Shown: in pieces, positions 47,297 to 55,459 of the stretch
Layout: every line of letters begins with the position of its first letter
Position numbering within the stretch: position 1 is the stretch's first letter
Source of the DNA: Nitrospira sp.
Lineage (GTDB): Bacteria > Nitrospirota > Nitrospiria > Nitrospirales > Nitrospiraceae
Assembly: GCA_005116895.1 (NCBI GenBank)
Contig: SWDO01000002.1
Span: 104,158-160,032 of the forward strand
DNA: 55,875 nucleotides
Direction: 5' to 3'
Translations under genes and position numbers: made by a program
Notes under the pieces: model-generated
Seen by the model: only the letters and a program-made list of their open reading frames with translations
Database searches by the model: none
Told to the model about the DNA's origin: nothing

Positions 47297-47848
47297 ATGA
47301 CGAGAAAGCACCATCCATCAAAAATTGGGTTGCTTGCCCTCAGCTTCATGCTCGTGATCGGCAGTGGTCTGGTCTGGGCGATGGGGTCCCGGGTACCTGC
47401 GGTCGGGACGGCTGCAGAAGATTTTCGTTTGGTTGATTTGGAAGGTAAGCAGCAGAGTCTCAGCCAGTATCGGGGCAAGGTCGTGCTCGTGAACTTCTGG
47501 GCGACCTGGTGTAAGCCCTGCACGACAGAAATGCCGGCCATGCAAACCACCTATGACAAACTGCGTGAGAAAGGATTTGTGGTGCTGGCGATCAATGAGT
47601 TGGAAGATGAGGCCAAGGTGCGCGACCATATCAAGCAATATGGCCATACGTTTCCGGTGCTGCTGGACCGTGACAACAAAGTGGCGAACCAGTTCGGAGT
47701 TTTTGGTTTGCCGGTCAGCGTGTTCATCGATGAGAAGGGCGTCGTCCAGGAATACATCAAGGGCGGGCTCCTGACCGAACAGGTGATCCTCGATATCGTC
47801 GCACGTATCCAAAAGCCAGAGCCAATCAAGGCGGCGTCGATTCAATAG
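47297..47848 (+). CDS. TlpA/ResA-like exported thioredoxin
   Basis: 183 aa from the ATG at 47297, which has AAGGAG six bases upstream. A signal anchor (IGLLALSFMLVIGSGLVWA) is followed by a thioredoxin fold with its active site in VNFWATWCKPCTTEMPAM (C-K-P-C) and the cis-Pro in GVFGLPVSVFIDEKG. Such proteins reduce disulfides outside the cytoplasm, for instance those of apo-cytochromes c or copper-binding proteins. It lies between two His/Cys peptide genes, so reduction of their C-x-W-x-C pair is an attractive guess. A second thioredoxin of this type is at 51168. Confidence 0.88.
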   Translation: MTRKHHPSKIGLLALSFMLVIGSGLVWAMGSRVPAVGTAAEDFRLVDLEGKQQSLSQYRGKVVLVNFWATWCKPCTTEMPAMQTTYDKLREKGFVVLAINELEDEAKVRDHIKQYGHTFPVLLDRDNKVANQFGVFGLPVSVFIDEKGVVQEYIKGGLLTEQVILDIVARIQKPEPIKAASIQ

Positions 47849-47872
47849 AAGAGTGTCGTTAGGTTCCAAGAA

Positions 47873-48172
47873 GTGAAGAAGCAATCTGCATTCATCTGGG
47901 CCTTGTTGCTCTGCCTTGTACTGGTCAATGGGGCGATGGTCGCCCCGAGTGTCAGTCATGCCGAGCACCATGCCGACCATCAGGCGGGTACCCATTCAAC
48001 CGGCTTTTGTGCATGGTTGTGTGCAGGGGGTGTCGGCATTGAGTCGTCTGGCATTCAATTCGTTTCATACCTGCAGCTCCTTGAGCCCGTCAACGGGCTT
48101 TCCTTTGAACCAGTCCGGAGCGTGGTCACGCTCCCGTACTTCTTCCGTGGACCTCCGCACTCCCACACCTAG
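47873..48172 (+). CDS. Exported His-rich / C-x-W-x-C peptide, copy 2
   Basis: 99 aa from a GTG at 47873. Signal peptide 1-30 (FIWALLLCLVLVNGAMVAP, cut near SHA). The mature protein starts with EHHADHQAGTH, then Cys46-Ala-Trp-Leu-Cys50, and ends FFRGPPHSHT. Spacing between the His cluster and the Cys pair is almost the same as in the gene at 46809. It starts 24 bases after the thioredoxin stop and is probably cotranscribed with it. No enzyme domain is visible. A periplasmic metal-binding role is inferred only from the residues and neighbours. Confidence 0.7.
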   Translation: MKKQSAFIWALLLCLVLVNGAMVAPSVSHAEHHADHQAGTHSTGFCAWLCAGGVGIESSGIQFVSYLQLLEPVNGLSFEPVRSVVTLPYFFRGPPHSHT

Positions 48173-48296
48173 CTTCTCAACGCGTACTTCCGTAGTGTTC
48201 GAACAGTTGCGTCTTACAAAAAGATTTGCTCAGCGCCTTAATTTGGGCCGGCTTTATGTGGAAGTGACAATCATCCGAGCCTGAGGAGTAACGCTT

Positions 48297-48548
48297 ATGT
48301 CATCTACTAGTGTAACGGGACGTGCCGTGATGGAGAACATGGAGAAAAGGTTATTGCGAGTCGGGGAAGCAGCTGCAGTGCTCTCCGTCAGCCGCTGGAC
48401 CATTTATCGGTGGGTGGAGTGTGGACGATTGCGTGGGACACAGCTTGGAAAGGGAAGTTTGCGCATTTTTCGAGAGTCGCTTACAGACCTAATACAACAT
48501 CATGAAATTGCGATGAATACGACGCTGCCGAGCTCGAATCGGCCGTAA
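48297..48548 (+). CDS. Excisionase-type HTH DNA-binding protein, copy 1
   Basis: 83 aa; GAGGAG lies upstream of the ATG. Residues about 17-70 form a MerR-like winged helix of the excisionase family (LRVGEAAAVLSVSRWTIYRW, then a wing with GRLRGTQLGKGSLRI). The protein at 54130 shares most of these residues, so the two are recent paralogues. There is no integrase or phage gene nearby, which favours a regulator over a recombination factor. It sits between the second peptide gene and the paired hairpins at 48589. Confidence 0.82.
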   Translation: MSSTSVTGRAVMENMEKRLLRVGEAAAVLSVSRWTIYRWVECGRLRGTQLGKGSLRIFRESLTDLIQHHEIAMNTTLPSSNRP

Positions 48549-48588
48549 TGTGTTCGCAGGTCATGCGAATCCAGTGTGCCGAGGCGTT

Positions 48589-48665
48589 GTCCGAGCAGGC
48601 TGCCCTCCGGCTCGGACCAGCGTGGGACGGAGGCGCACCTCCCTTGGCCTCCGCCCCGCACTTTT
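48589..48665 (+). repeat. Paired-hairpin element, copy 1
   Basis: Hairpin A (48589-48617) has arms GTCCGAGC and GCTCGGAC. Hairpin B (48622-48661) pairs GTGGGACGGAGG with CCTCCGCCCCGCAC around a loop with CACCTCCC, and is followed by TTTT. It starts 40 bases after the HTH gene stop. The T-run makes a terminator likely here, but the pair recurs in other gaps of this locus. Confidence 0.6.
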
Positions 48666-48667
48666 CC

Positions 48668-48754
48668 AGCAGGATGCTGAAAAAGTCAGCCAGCGGCGTT
48701 CTCGCATCGCTCGCCTCGCAACGTCGGCGAAGCGGGCTCAGAGGCTCAACGTAC
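48668..48754. repeat. Dispersed intergenic repeat, copy 2
   Basis: Matches 14698-14784 with about five differences over 87 bases. It follows the paired-hairpin element directly, and its start TGCTGAAAAA mirrors the preceding TTTTCCAGCA, so the junction is itself an inverted repeat. Bases 48755-48954 hold nothing I recognise apart from the leader of tonB. Confidence 0.75.
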
Positions 48755-48954
48755 CGAAGCGTACGCCTTGCCTCTTTGCTCGCTGCGGCCTTGCCGGCGT
48801 GCCTTTTTGAGCTTCCTGCGTGACGCGTTAGTATCGTCTCGCACCTTGATGTTTGTGGCGAAGCTGGAGCTACAGTGAGTTTTTCCGCAACCTGCCATGA
48901 GAGTGATTGTGAAGATTGTGTGGCGGTCTATGAGGAGTCGGAAGGACATACGAC

Positions 48955-49851
48955 ATGATCTCGGTCGATGACAATCGGTTCTTTTTCCCAGCCTGGGGCA
49001 TCTCGCTGACGTTGCACGGCTTCGCGGTTGGGTTGGCGGTGATGTTCGCAACGCAGGTCAAACCCCTCTTATCTGAGGAGGTCTTCCAGTGGGATGTGGC
49101 CTTGGTAGAGGCGACGACGCCTAATTCCACGACAGAACATGTTGAATCGGTCGTGCCTTCCCTCCCACCGACTGCAAAGGCGACACCTCCCGCACCGAAG
49201 ATACTCCAACCGGTACGAGCGACGGCACAAGCTGCGGAGCCACCGCGACCGACGATTGAAACAGTCCGACCAATTGAACAAAAGGTGGAGCATCCTCAGG
49301 TCCATCAAGAGCAGGTTGAGCAGTCGATCGCCGAAATCGTGCAGCCGATGTCTGAACCGGTTGCCGTGGCTGCTTCATCCGAACCGGTCGAGTCTCAACT
49401 TCTTCCAACTGAGCCGGTTGCGGTCGCATCAGCTCCTCCATCCCCCTCCGAAGCTCCTGTTTCACAAGAGGCTCCCGCACTAGTTTCGTCGCAGAATACT
49501 CTTGTGGATGCCGCTCCGGTGCAGGTGGCCAGGGCTGTTGGACCGACTGCTGAAGCGAAACTGGATCATCAGTGGCTCGCCGAGTCGCTCTGGCGGCGAG
49601 TGGCGGAACTGAAACGCTATCCGAATTCGGCTCGCATGAACGGCCAGGAAGGGAAAGTGATCCTGAAAGCTGTCATCCGATCAGATGGACAGTTGGCCGA
49701 TGTGTTCGTTCTCAAGAGCTCGGGGTACGCGGCGCTCGATATGGCGGCGATGGAGGCGGTGAAACTCGCCTGTCCAATTCATATGAAGCATGCCATCGGT
49801 AAGCCGCAAATCGTCGTGAGCCTTCCGATTGTGTACAGCTTGGCCAACTGA
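48955..49851 (+). CDS. TonB-family energy transducer
   Basis: 298 aa. One N-terminal membrane helix (WGISLTLHGFAVGLAVMF) is followed by a long Pro/Glu/Val/Ala-rich periplasmic spacer (about 50-195) and the TonB C-terminal domain (YPNSARMNGQEGKVILKAVI, then SSGYAALDMAAMEAVKLA). Such proteins pass proton-motive energy from ExbB-ExbD to outer-membrane receptors. No exbB or exbD is in this window. AAGGA lies before the ATG. The receptor encoded 2 kb downstream is the likely partner. Confidence 0.88.
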   Translation: MISVDDNRFFFPAWGISLTLHGFAVGLAVMFATQVKPLLSEEVFQWDVALVEATTPNSTTEHVESVVPSLPPTAKATPPAPKILQPVRATAQAAEPPRPTIETVRPIEQKVEHPQVHQEQVEQSIAEIVQPMSEPVAVAASSEPVESQLLPTEPVAVASAPPSPSEAPVSQEAPALVSSQNTLVDAAPVQVARAVGPTAEAKLDHQWLAESLWRRVAELKRYPNSARMNGQEGKVILKAVIRSDGQLADVFVLKSSGYAALDMAAMEAVKLACPIHMKHAIGKPQIVVSLPIVYSLAN

Positions 49852-49863
49852 AGGGTGATTGCA

Positions 49864-51171
49864 ATGCAAACCGGGTATCAAAACAAAAGAGAGAGTGGTC
49901 GTCGGCGATTCCTTGTGGTCGTGATGCTCGTGTGTTCGATTGGCGTATTCATGACCCAATCATTGTTTGCCGATATTTCCGATCCTGGCGTTCTGCGATT
50001 GGCCAAGCAGATGATCGTGGAGGGAACGTACCAATTGTCGCCGTCGGCCATACAGTTCGATGAAGCCGGCGCACTCCATCTGGCCTGGTTTCAGAAGGAC
50101 GGTGCCGAACCGACACTCAAGACGGTGCGGATCTTCGACGGCGGGAAAGCCATCGGGGAGATTGTCCGGGTAAATCCGGTGGGAGTCGAGCCGGATGCGC
50201 TTCACCAGGCACCGGGTTTGGCGACGGGCATAGACAACCAATTGTTCATGACCTGGTCCTCAGCGAAAAAAGACAGTAACGCGATGTTTGCCGCTGACCT
50301 GAGGCTGGCGCGGTCGACCGATGGAGGCCGGACTTTTGATACGCCGGTGTTAGTCAACGACGACGGGCAGTCCATTTACCACAGTTTTGAAAACCTCGTG
50401 GCCGACCGGCAGGGGCAGGTGTACCTGGCATGGTTGGATAATCGGAGTAAAGAGAAAAGTGGGGCCGGGGTGCGCTTCGCATGCTCTCGTGACAGCGGCA
50501 CGAGCGTCGGGGCCAATCTCACGATCGATGGCATGGCCTGTCCTTGCTGTCGTCCAATGCTCACCCTGGCGTCGGATGGCACCCTCTGGGCGGCCTGGCG
50601 AAAAACCTTCGAAGGAAACGTTCGAGATATTGTGCTGGCCAGATCAACTGATCAGGGCCGAACTTTTTCCGAGCCGATTCGTGTCAGCAAGGACGGCTGG
50701 GTGTTCCCGGCCTGTCCGCACCGTGGCCCCTCCGTGGCGTTTGATCGAGTTGGACGGCTGTATATCGCTTGGTATACGGAGGGGACGGATGAGCAGCCAC
50801 GGCTGCTGCTTGCGGTGTCTGACGATGGCGGGAAGACGTTTTCCAAGCCGATGTCGCTGCATACGTCGACCACTTCACTTCCGGATCACCTTCGGATGGC
50901 GGTCCATCCTGACGGTGCGGTGGTCCTGGTCTGGGAGGAAGTCACGGGTGTCCGTAAACGAACGGTCATGCGTGTGTCTGTCGATCGCGGTCGTACGTTT
51001 GGATCGGTGCAAGTTCTCAGCGACGGGGCGAAGGGGGAGAGTCCGGTTGTTGCCATCCATCCAAACGGAACCGTGGCCTTGGCGTGGAGTGAGTATGCCT
51101 GGCCGAATAACCGACTGGTCGTGCAAATGGGCAAGCTTGGCCAGATGCAGACTCAACGGTCGTCTCCATGA
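49864..51171 (+). CDS. Exported BNR-repeat (sialidase-like) protein with a C-P-C-C motif
   Basis: 435 aa from the ATG at 49864. A signal segment (FLVVVMLVCSIGVFMTQ) is followed by a beta-propeller-like region with Asp-box repeats: STDGGRTF, STDQGRTF, SDDGGKTF and SVDRGRTF. The catalytic Arg triad and Tyr of true sialidases are not evident, so enzyme activity is doubtful. Between repeats is DGMACPCCRPMLTLASDG, a compact cluster of three Cys. It could bind a metal or be oxidised by the coupled thioredoxin. The stop overlaps the thioredoxin start by ATGA, which links the two functionally. Confidence 0.78.
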   Translation: MQTGYQNKRESGRRRFLVVVMLVCSIGVFMTQSLFADISDPGVLRLAKQMIVEGTYQLSPSAIQFDEAGALHLAWFQKDGAEPTLKTVRIFDGGKAIGEIVRVNPVGVEPDALHQAPGLATGIDNQLFMTWSSAKKDSNAMFAADLRLARSTDGGRTFDTPVLVNDDGQSIYHSFENLVADRQGQVYLAWLDNRSKEKSGAGVRFACSRDSGTSVGANLTIDGMACPCCRPMLTLASDGTLWAAWRKTFEGNVRDIVLARSTDQGRTFSEPIRVSKDGWVFPACPHRGPSVAFDRVGRLYIAWYTEGTDEQPRLLLAVSDDGGKTFSKPMSLHTSTTSLPDHLRMAVHPDGAVVLVWEEVTGVRKRTVMRVSVDRGRTFGSVQVLSDGAKGESPVVAIHPNGTVALAWSEYAWPNNRLVVQMGKLGQMQTQRSSP

Positions 51172-51710
51172 TGTGGCTCTGCATGAGTCTGCTGCTCTGG
51201 GGGACGAGTCTCCTCCTTCCCCAGTCGGTGGCAGCCGGCATCCACGATCTCTACGCACAGGCGGGAGTGAAGGAGATGGCAGAGCCGCTCGCTGCGCCGG
51301 AGTTCGCGTTGACGACGATCGAGGGGCGGATGATTGATAGCAGTCATCTTCGTGGGAACGTCGTGCTGGTCAATTTCTGGGCGACCTGGTGCGGACCCTG
51401 TAAAGAGGAAATGCCTGCGCTGAAGCGATTAAAGGAAAGCTTTGCGGGAAGCAGTTTCGAATTGCTCGCAGTCACGACTGATCAACAAGTCGAGGCGATT
51501 CGAACGTTCGTCCGGGCATTGGGCCTCGAATTTCCCGTTCTCTTGGACAACACCAAGGACGTGAGTGCGGCATTCGGTGTGCGTGGACTGCCGACCACGG
51601 TTTTGATTGATCGACAGGGCCATCTCGTGGGTCGTGCGGTGGGACCACGGGCCTGGGACAGCGCGGAGTCAGTCGCGCTGGTCCGACAGATCCTCGAAGG
51701 CATGAAATGA
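51168..51710 (+). CDS. TlpA/ResA-like exported thioredoxin
   Basis: 180 aa. Signal peptide (LCMSLLLWGTSLLLPQSVAA), then a thioredoxin fold with its active site in VNFWATWCGPCKEEMPAL (C-G-P-C) and the cis-Pro in GVRGLPTTVLIDRQG. The start overlaps the BNR gene by ATGA. It differs from the thioredoxin at 47297, which has C-K-P-C, so the two may have different redox potentials. The likely job is thiol reduction in the periplasm, perhaps of the C-P-C-C protein encoded just upstream. Confidence 0.88.
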   Translation: MMWLCMSLLLWGTSLLLPQSVAAGIHDLYAQAGVKEMAEPLAAPEFALTTIEGRMIDSSHLRGNVVLVNFWATWCGPCKEEMPALKRLKESFAGSSFELLAVTTDQQVEAIRTFVRALGLEFPVLLDNTKDVSAAFGVRGLPTTVLIDRQGHLVGRAVGPRAWDSAESVALVRQILEGMK

Positions 51711-51789
51711 AACGGTGGGTGATTCGAGGTCCGAGTCAGCGATAGGGCGTAGCGAGAGAAAATTCATAATTTAATCATTGAGGAGAAAA

Positions 51790-53919
51790 ATGTTCGTACT
51801 CATCGTGTTTCTAATGACCATTATTGTCAGCTTCTCGACAGCCAATACCGGTGTGCAGGCCCAAGATAAGGCCGTTCCTCCGGGGCCGCAGCAATCGGAA
51901 GAGTCGACCAGCGTGCCTGGCCAAGATAAGTCCGGTTCCCATCCAGCAGAGGACTCAGAAGAGTTGAACGTCGATCCCATCGTCGTCAGTGCGACGCGAA
52001 CCGAGCGGTCACTGGCGACTCTTCCCGTGAGTGCGTCGGTGGTGACCCGGCAAGATGTGAAAGATGCACCCGCGATCGGGACAGACGACATCCTGCGTAC
52101 CGTCCCTGGTATCAACATGCCGTTTTTGAATAGCTTCACCCAACATCCGACCGGCAATCTTCCCGGCATGCGAGGAATGGGTGAGCTTCGGACATTGGTC
52201 TTAGTGGATGGTATTCCCATGAACGATCCGTTCTTCGGGACCACGATTTGGAACATGGTGCCGAAGGAGACGATTGAGCGGGTAGAGGTCGTGCGCGGAG
52301 CTGCATCCAGTTTGTGGGGCCATTCTGCGATGGGCGGGGTTATTAATATTGTCACTCGCAATTCAGAACCTCGCATGATGAGCCAAAGCCTCATGGGTGG
52401 TTCCAACGGGACGTTTCGAACCAATACCTATGCCAGCACCCGCATCAATGATCGATTCGGCATCAGCGCCAATATCAACTATCACCAAACGGATGGGTAT
52501 ATTCCACAGCAGGAGGACCTCCGAGGCGCGATCGATCAACGAGCCGGCGGGGGCAACGCCAATGTGACGTTCAAAGCAGACTACACCTCTCCCGAGTTCC
52601 GGTGGTATGCCCGCGCGAATTATTACAACAGCAACCAAAACATCGGTCGGGCCTTTGCCGACAATCATCAGAAGACCGTGAGCTTCCAAACCGGAGGGAC
52701 CTGGAAATTAAGCGAGCAGGAAACGGTGGAGGCCAATGCGTTTTATCTAAACCAAAACTTTACGACGAATAATCCTGACCTCGTGGTGCCGGGCAATCGG
52801 AACGCGGCTTTCCTATCCAATCTCCATCAGATCCCCGCCACTACCATCGGCGGCTATACCCAGTATACCCGAACGATCAACGAGATCTTTCGCTCGGTGC
52901 AGGTCGGCGTCGACATGCGTCAGGTTCAAGCCGTCGATCGCGCGCAGCTCTTCAGCGCCCCTGGGGCCAGCCCCACCACCCTCAACGGGTTTGGGAGCCA
53001 GCTCTTTGTGGGTGCATTCAGTCAAGCCAGTGTGTTCCCCACTCCGAAGCTTGAACTCTTGGGCAGTTTGCGACTGGATTATTACAGAAACTATGAGTCC
53101 AGGCAGGAGTCCGCTCCGGGGGGAACCACTAACTTTGAGAGCAAGGACAGGCTGCAGCTCAATCCGAAACTGGCCGTCCGCTATCAGATTATTGAACCCC
53201 TCGCGATCCGGGCGTCCGTCTATCGAGGCTTTCGCGCCCCGACGCTTGACGCCTTGCATTACAACTTTGTCGCGACGGGATTTGCCTTGCGGAGCAACGC
53301 GCAGTTGGCTGCTGAGACCATGTTTGGAGGTGATGCCGGACTCGATCTCAATACCAGCTTGATCAAAGGGCAAGTGAATTTCTTCTGGAATGAGATCAAT
53401 CACGCGATTACGGCAATCCCGACCAGCTTCTTCCCCGTGTTTACGCTGACCTATTTCAATGTGGGGAAAGTTCAGAGCCGTGGCGTGGAAGTCTTGGGCG
53501 AAGTGGAGCTGGCACAGTTTTGGGCACAAGCACAGTATTGGTCAGCGATTTTTGGCTACACCTTCACCGACTCCACCATTTCATCCAATCCCGTCGATCC
53601 AACTCTTGAGGGAAAACACAATCCCTTTATCCCACGCCATTTCGAAACTCTGACGTTGCGGTACCGCAAGCCGGAGGGGCTCGATTTCTCGTTCCGTCTG
53701 CGAGCTAATCAACGGATCTTTGCCGATACAACCAACACGACCAGGCTGAGCGATCAGTTCCTGTTGGATTTCTACGCGTCGTATCCTGTCTACAGGAATG
53801 TCACGGCATTTGTGATTGGCGAAAATATCCTCAACGACTCCTATCTGGTCTCGACGCTCGGTGCAAACTGGATGGGGGCGCCACAGCAATTCTTCGGTGG
53901 GGTGAATGTCACGCTGTAG
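51790..53919 (+). CDS. TonB-dependent outer-membrane receptor
   Basis: 709 aa from the ATG at 51790, which has AGGAG five bases upstream. A TTG four codons earlier would add RRK and give a more typical signal peptide. A TonB box-like DPIVVSATRTER leads into the plug domain (VTRQDVKDAPAIGTDDILRT, LVLVDGIPMNDPF, IERVEVVRGAASSLWG, GGVINIVTRNS), then a 22-strand-type barrel. The TonB box recalls that of BtuB-like receptors. The plug contains Met-rich stretches (PGMRGMGE). Neighbouring genes suggest a metal or metal complex as substrate, but cobalamin or a chelate cannot be excluded. The last residue is Leu rather than aromatic. Confidence 0.92.
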   Translation: MFVLIVFLMTIIVSFSTANTGVQAQDKAVPPGPQQSEESTSVPGQDKSGSHPAEDSEELNVDPIVVSATRTERSLATLPVSASVVTRQDVKDAPAIGTDDILRTVPGINMPFLNSFTQHPTGNLPGMRGMGELRTLVLVDGIPMNDPFFGTTIWNMVPKETIERVEVVRGAASSLWGHSAMGGVINIVTRNSEPRMMSQSLMGGSNGTFRTNTYASTRINDRFGISANINYHQTDGYIPQQEDLRGAIDQRAGGGNANVTFKADYTSPEFRWYARANYYNSNQNIGRAFADNHQKTVSFQTGGTWKLSEQETVEANAFYLNQNFTTNNPDLVVPGNRNAAFLSNLHQIPATTIGGYTQYTRTINEIFRSVQVGVDMRQVQAVDRAQLFSAPGASPTTLNGFGSQLFVGAFSQASVFPTPKLELLGSLRLDYYRNYESRQESAPGGTTNFESKDRLQLNPKLAVRYQIIEPLAIRASVYRGFRAPTLDALHYNFVATGFALRSNAQLAAETMFGGDAGLDLNTSLIKGQVNFFWNEINHAITAIPTSFFPVFTLTYFNVGKVQSRGVEVLGEVELAQFWAQAQYWSAIFGYTFTDSTISSNPVDPTLEGKHNPFIPRHFETLTLRYRKPEGLDFSFRLRANQRIFADTTNTTRLSDQFLLDFYASYPVYRNVTAFVIGENILNDSYLVSTLGANWMGAPQQFFGGVNVTL

Positions 53920-53963
53920 TAAGGAAGCATCACACTTACTCGGAATTAGGAGGATCGGTGATC

Positions 53964-54036
53964 GGTCCGAGTTTGGTGGTTTCAACTCTCGGCCCGGTGC
54001 GGGGTGGAGGCGCATTTCCATTGGTCTCCGCCCCGC
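53964..54036 (+). repeat. Paired-hairpin element, copy 2
   Basis: Hairpin A (53964-53995) is decayed, GGTCCGAG with CTCGGCCC. Hairpin B (53999-54036) pairs GCGGGGTGGAG with CTCCGCCCCGC around a loop GCGCATTTCCATTGGT. It lies 45 bases after the receptor stop and before the second HTH gene, so it may end the receptor transcript. Confidence 0.55.
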
Positions 54037-54129
54037 GCTGGTTGTTCAGCGATAGATGAGTCGAAGTGAGTGAAGCCCATACAGTTTGAGAACTGAGGAA
54101 ACCTGCCACGTTCATGAAGGAGGTGTGCA

Positions 54130-54435
54130 ATGCTTATGACGGATGAAGCAAACAGAGCATTGACTGGCACCAAGGAAAAGACCTTGCTGCGAGTGGGAGA
54201 AGCTGCTGCGGTGCTCTCAGTCAGTCGCTGGACGATCTATCGCTGGGTAGAGGAAGGGCGATTGCGAGGGACGAAGATCGGCAAGGGCAGCGTGCGCATT
54301 GTTCGCGATTCAATCACGAGTTTGATTGAAGCTCATCAGAGTGATGTGGCGGTTCATGGCAGCGATCAATGCATTCATAAGCCATCCACTGCTTTTCTTG
54401 ACCCGACTGTAGCATCAGTGAGCAAACGTCAGTAG
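54130..54435 (+). CDS. Excisionase-type HTH DNA-binding protein, copy 2
   Basis: 101 aa with AGGAGG six bases before the ATG. The core LRVGEAAAVLSVSRWTIYRW is identical to the protein at 48297, and the wing reads GRLRGTKIGKGSVRI. The C-terminal tail of about 35 residues is its own. It precedes a His/Cys peptide gene, whereas copy 1 follows one, so the HTH-peptide pair has been duplicated and rearranged. A regulator of the locus is the simplest reading. Confidence 0.82.
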   Translation: MLMTDEANRALTGTKEKTLLRVGEAAAVLSVSRWTIYRWVEEGRLRGTKIGKGSVRIVRDSITSLIEAHQSDVAVHGSDQCIHKPSTAFLDPTVASVSKRQ

Positions 54436-54460
54436 ACAGTATTTGAAGATTCACATATAG

Positions 54461-54829
54461 ATGATGACGATGATGAGGTACAGGAAATATCCAGGTAGGT
54501 TGATCCATCACACCGTGATCGCCGGTGTGGCATTGATCTATGTGGCGCTTTCAGTGATGAACGCCGGCTGCATGTTTACTCATGCTCAGCAGGTGTTGAA
54601 TGATCATCACCATCACGCAGACGACGGCTCATCTGCCACAGACCAGTTCTGTGCCTGGGCTTGTCAGGCTACAGCCGACACCATAGCGGAAGGTGGCCCA
54701 CAACTAGCGGTCAGAGATTTGGTGAGTGGGCCAGCAGAATTCACTTCAGCCGGACTTCCTTACTCCACATATTCCTCCGCGATCCATTCGCGGGCACCTC
54801 CTTCGGTTTTCTTCGTCAGAATTGGCTAA
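54461..54829 (+). CDS. Exported His-rich / C-x-W-x-C peptide, copy 3
   Basis: 122 aa, starting 25 bases after the HTH gene; no clear ribosome site. A basic N-terminus and one hydrophobic segment (TVIAGVALIYVALSVMNAG) precede a His cluster (NDHHHHADDG) and Cys64-Ala-Trp-Ala-Cys68. The C-terminus has HSRAPPSVFFVRIG. It is the most diverged of the three related peptides but keeps the same order of motifs. The N-terminus could be an uncleaved anchor or, less likely, a lipoprotein signal at Cys37. Confidence 0.65.
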   Translation: MMTMMRYRKYPGRLIHHTVIAGVALIYVALSVMNAGCMFTHAQQVLNDHHHHADDGSSATDQFCAWACQATADTIAEGGPQLAVRDLVSGPAEFTSAGLPYSTYSSAIHSRAPPSVFFVRIG

Positions 54830-54913
54830 TCCGTACCGCGTGGCCGTACTCTGCGCGCTGGTATGAATGCAGCCTGAGTGCGCCTATTTCGTAACCAAAC
54901 TGTTTAAGCAAAC

Positions 54914-54985
54914 AGTCCGAGCAGGTGACCCTCCGGCTCGGACTAAGCGCGGGGTGAAGGTTGACTGCCTCCTCCTTTACCCCGC
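54914..54985 (+). repeat. Paired-hairpin element, copy 3
   Basis: Hairpin A (54914-54944) has perfect 9-base arms AGTCCGAGC and GCTCGGACT. Hairpin B (54949-54985) pairs GCGGGGTGAAGG with CCTTTACCCCGC around a loop TTGACTGCCTCCT; ATTTTC follows a few bases on. It comes 84 bases after the stop of the third peptide gene. Confidence 0.6.
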
Positions 54986-55189
54986 CCTAAATTTTCAGCA
55001 AGTCCACTGTGCGGGCAAGACGAGTCAGCGCCTGGCTCTTATGGTCTTCACAGGGCAGGACCGTACCTCAATGCCGTGTGCTGGTGAGCCTGATGTTGAG
55101 GATACTCGCGATCATCGGTCTGTATCTGTGATGGAAGAAATGATTGAATGATCCCGATCCATTCGAGAAGTATCGAGCTATCGATGTCC

Positions 55190-55257
55190 GGTCGAGCCGC
55201 CCCCTCGCTCGGACCGATCCGGGGCGCAGGTGTTGCCTCCGTCTACCTCCGCCCCGG
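55190..55257 (+). repeat. Paired-hairpin element, copy 4
   Basis: Hairpin A (55190-55215) pairs GGTCGAGC with GCTCGGACC with one bulge. Hairpin B (55219-55257) pairs CCGGGGCGCAGGT with ACCTCCGCCCCGG, one mismatch in 13, around a loop GTTGCCTCCGTCT. Confidence 0.6.
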
Positions 55258-55459
55258 CTCATTTCTGTGGAAGATGTTTAAAAGGACGTGATGAGACGAG
55301 AAAGGCGGCTGATCTGGAATTGCCAGACAAGCCGATTGCGAGATGGTATTCGACACGATGGTGCGAGAGGGTCGGACAAGCACGATTCTGTCACACAGCA
55401 CTCGGTAGACAATCAAAGGAAACGGGTCTGGTAGTTGCGCACTCTTCTTCCAGGCCTGC

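Noticed and set aside
48297..54435. Prophage or integrative element, suggested by excisionase-type HTH genes
   Set aside because: No integrase, phage structural gene, tRNA or attachment-site duplication is seen in the region.
54867..55151. 94-aa open frame after the third peptide gene
   Set aside because: Overlaps the paired hairpins at 54914-54985 and has no ribosome site or family features.
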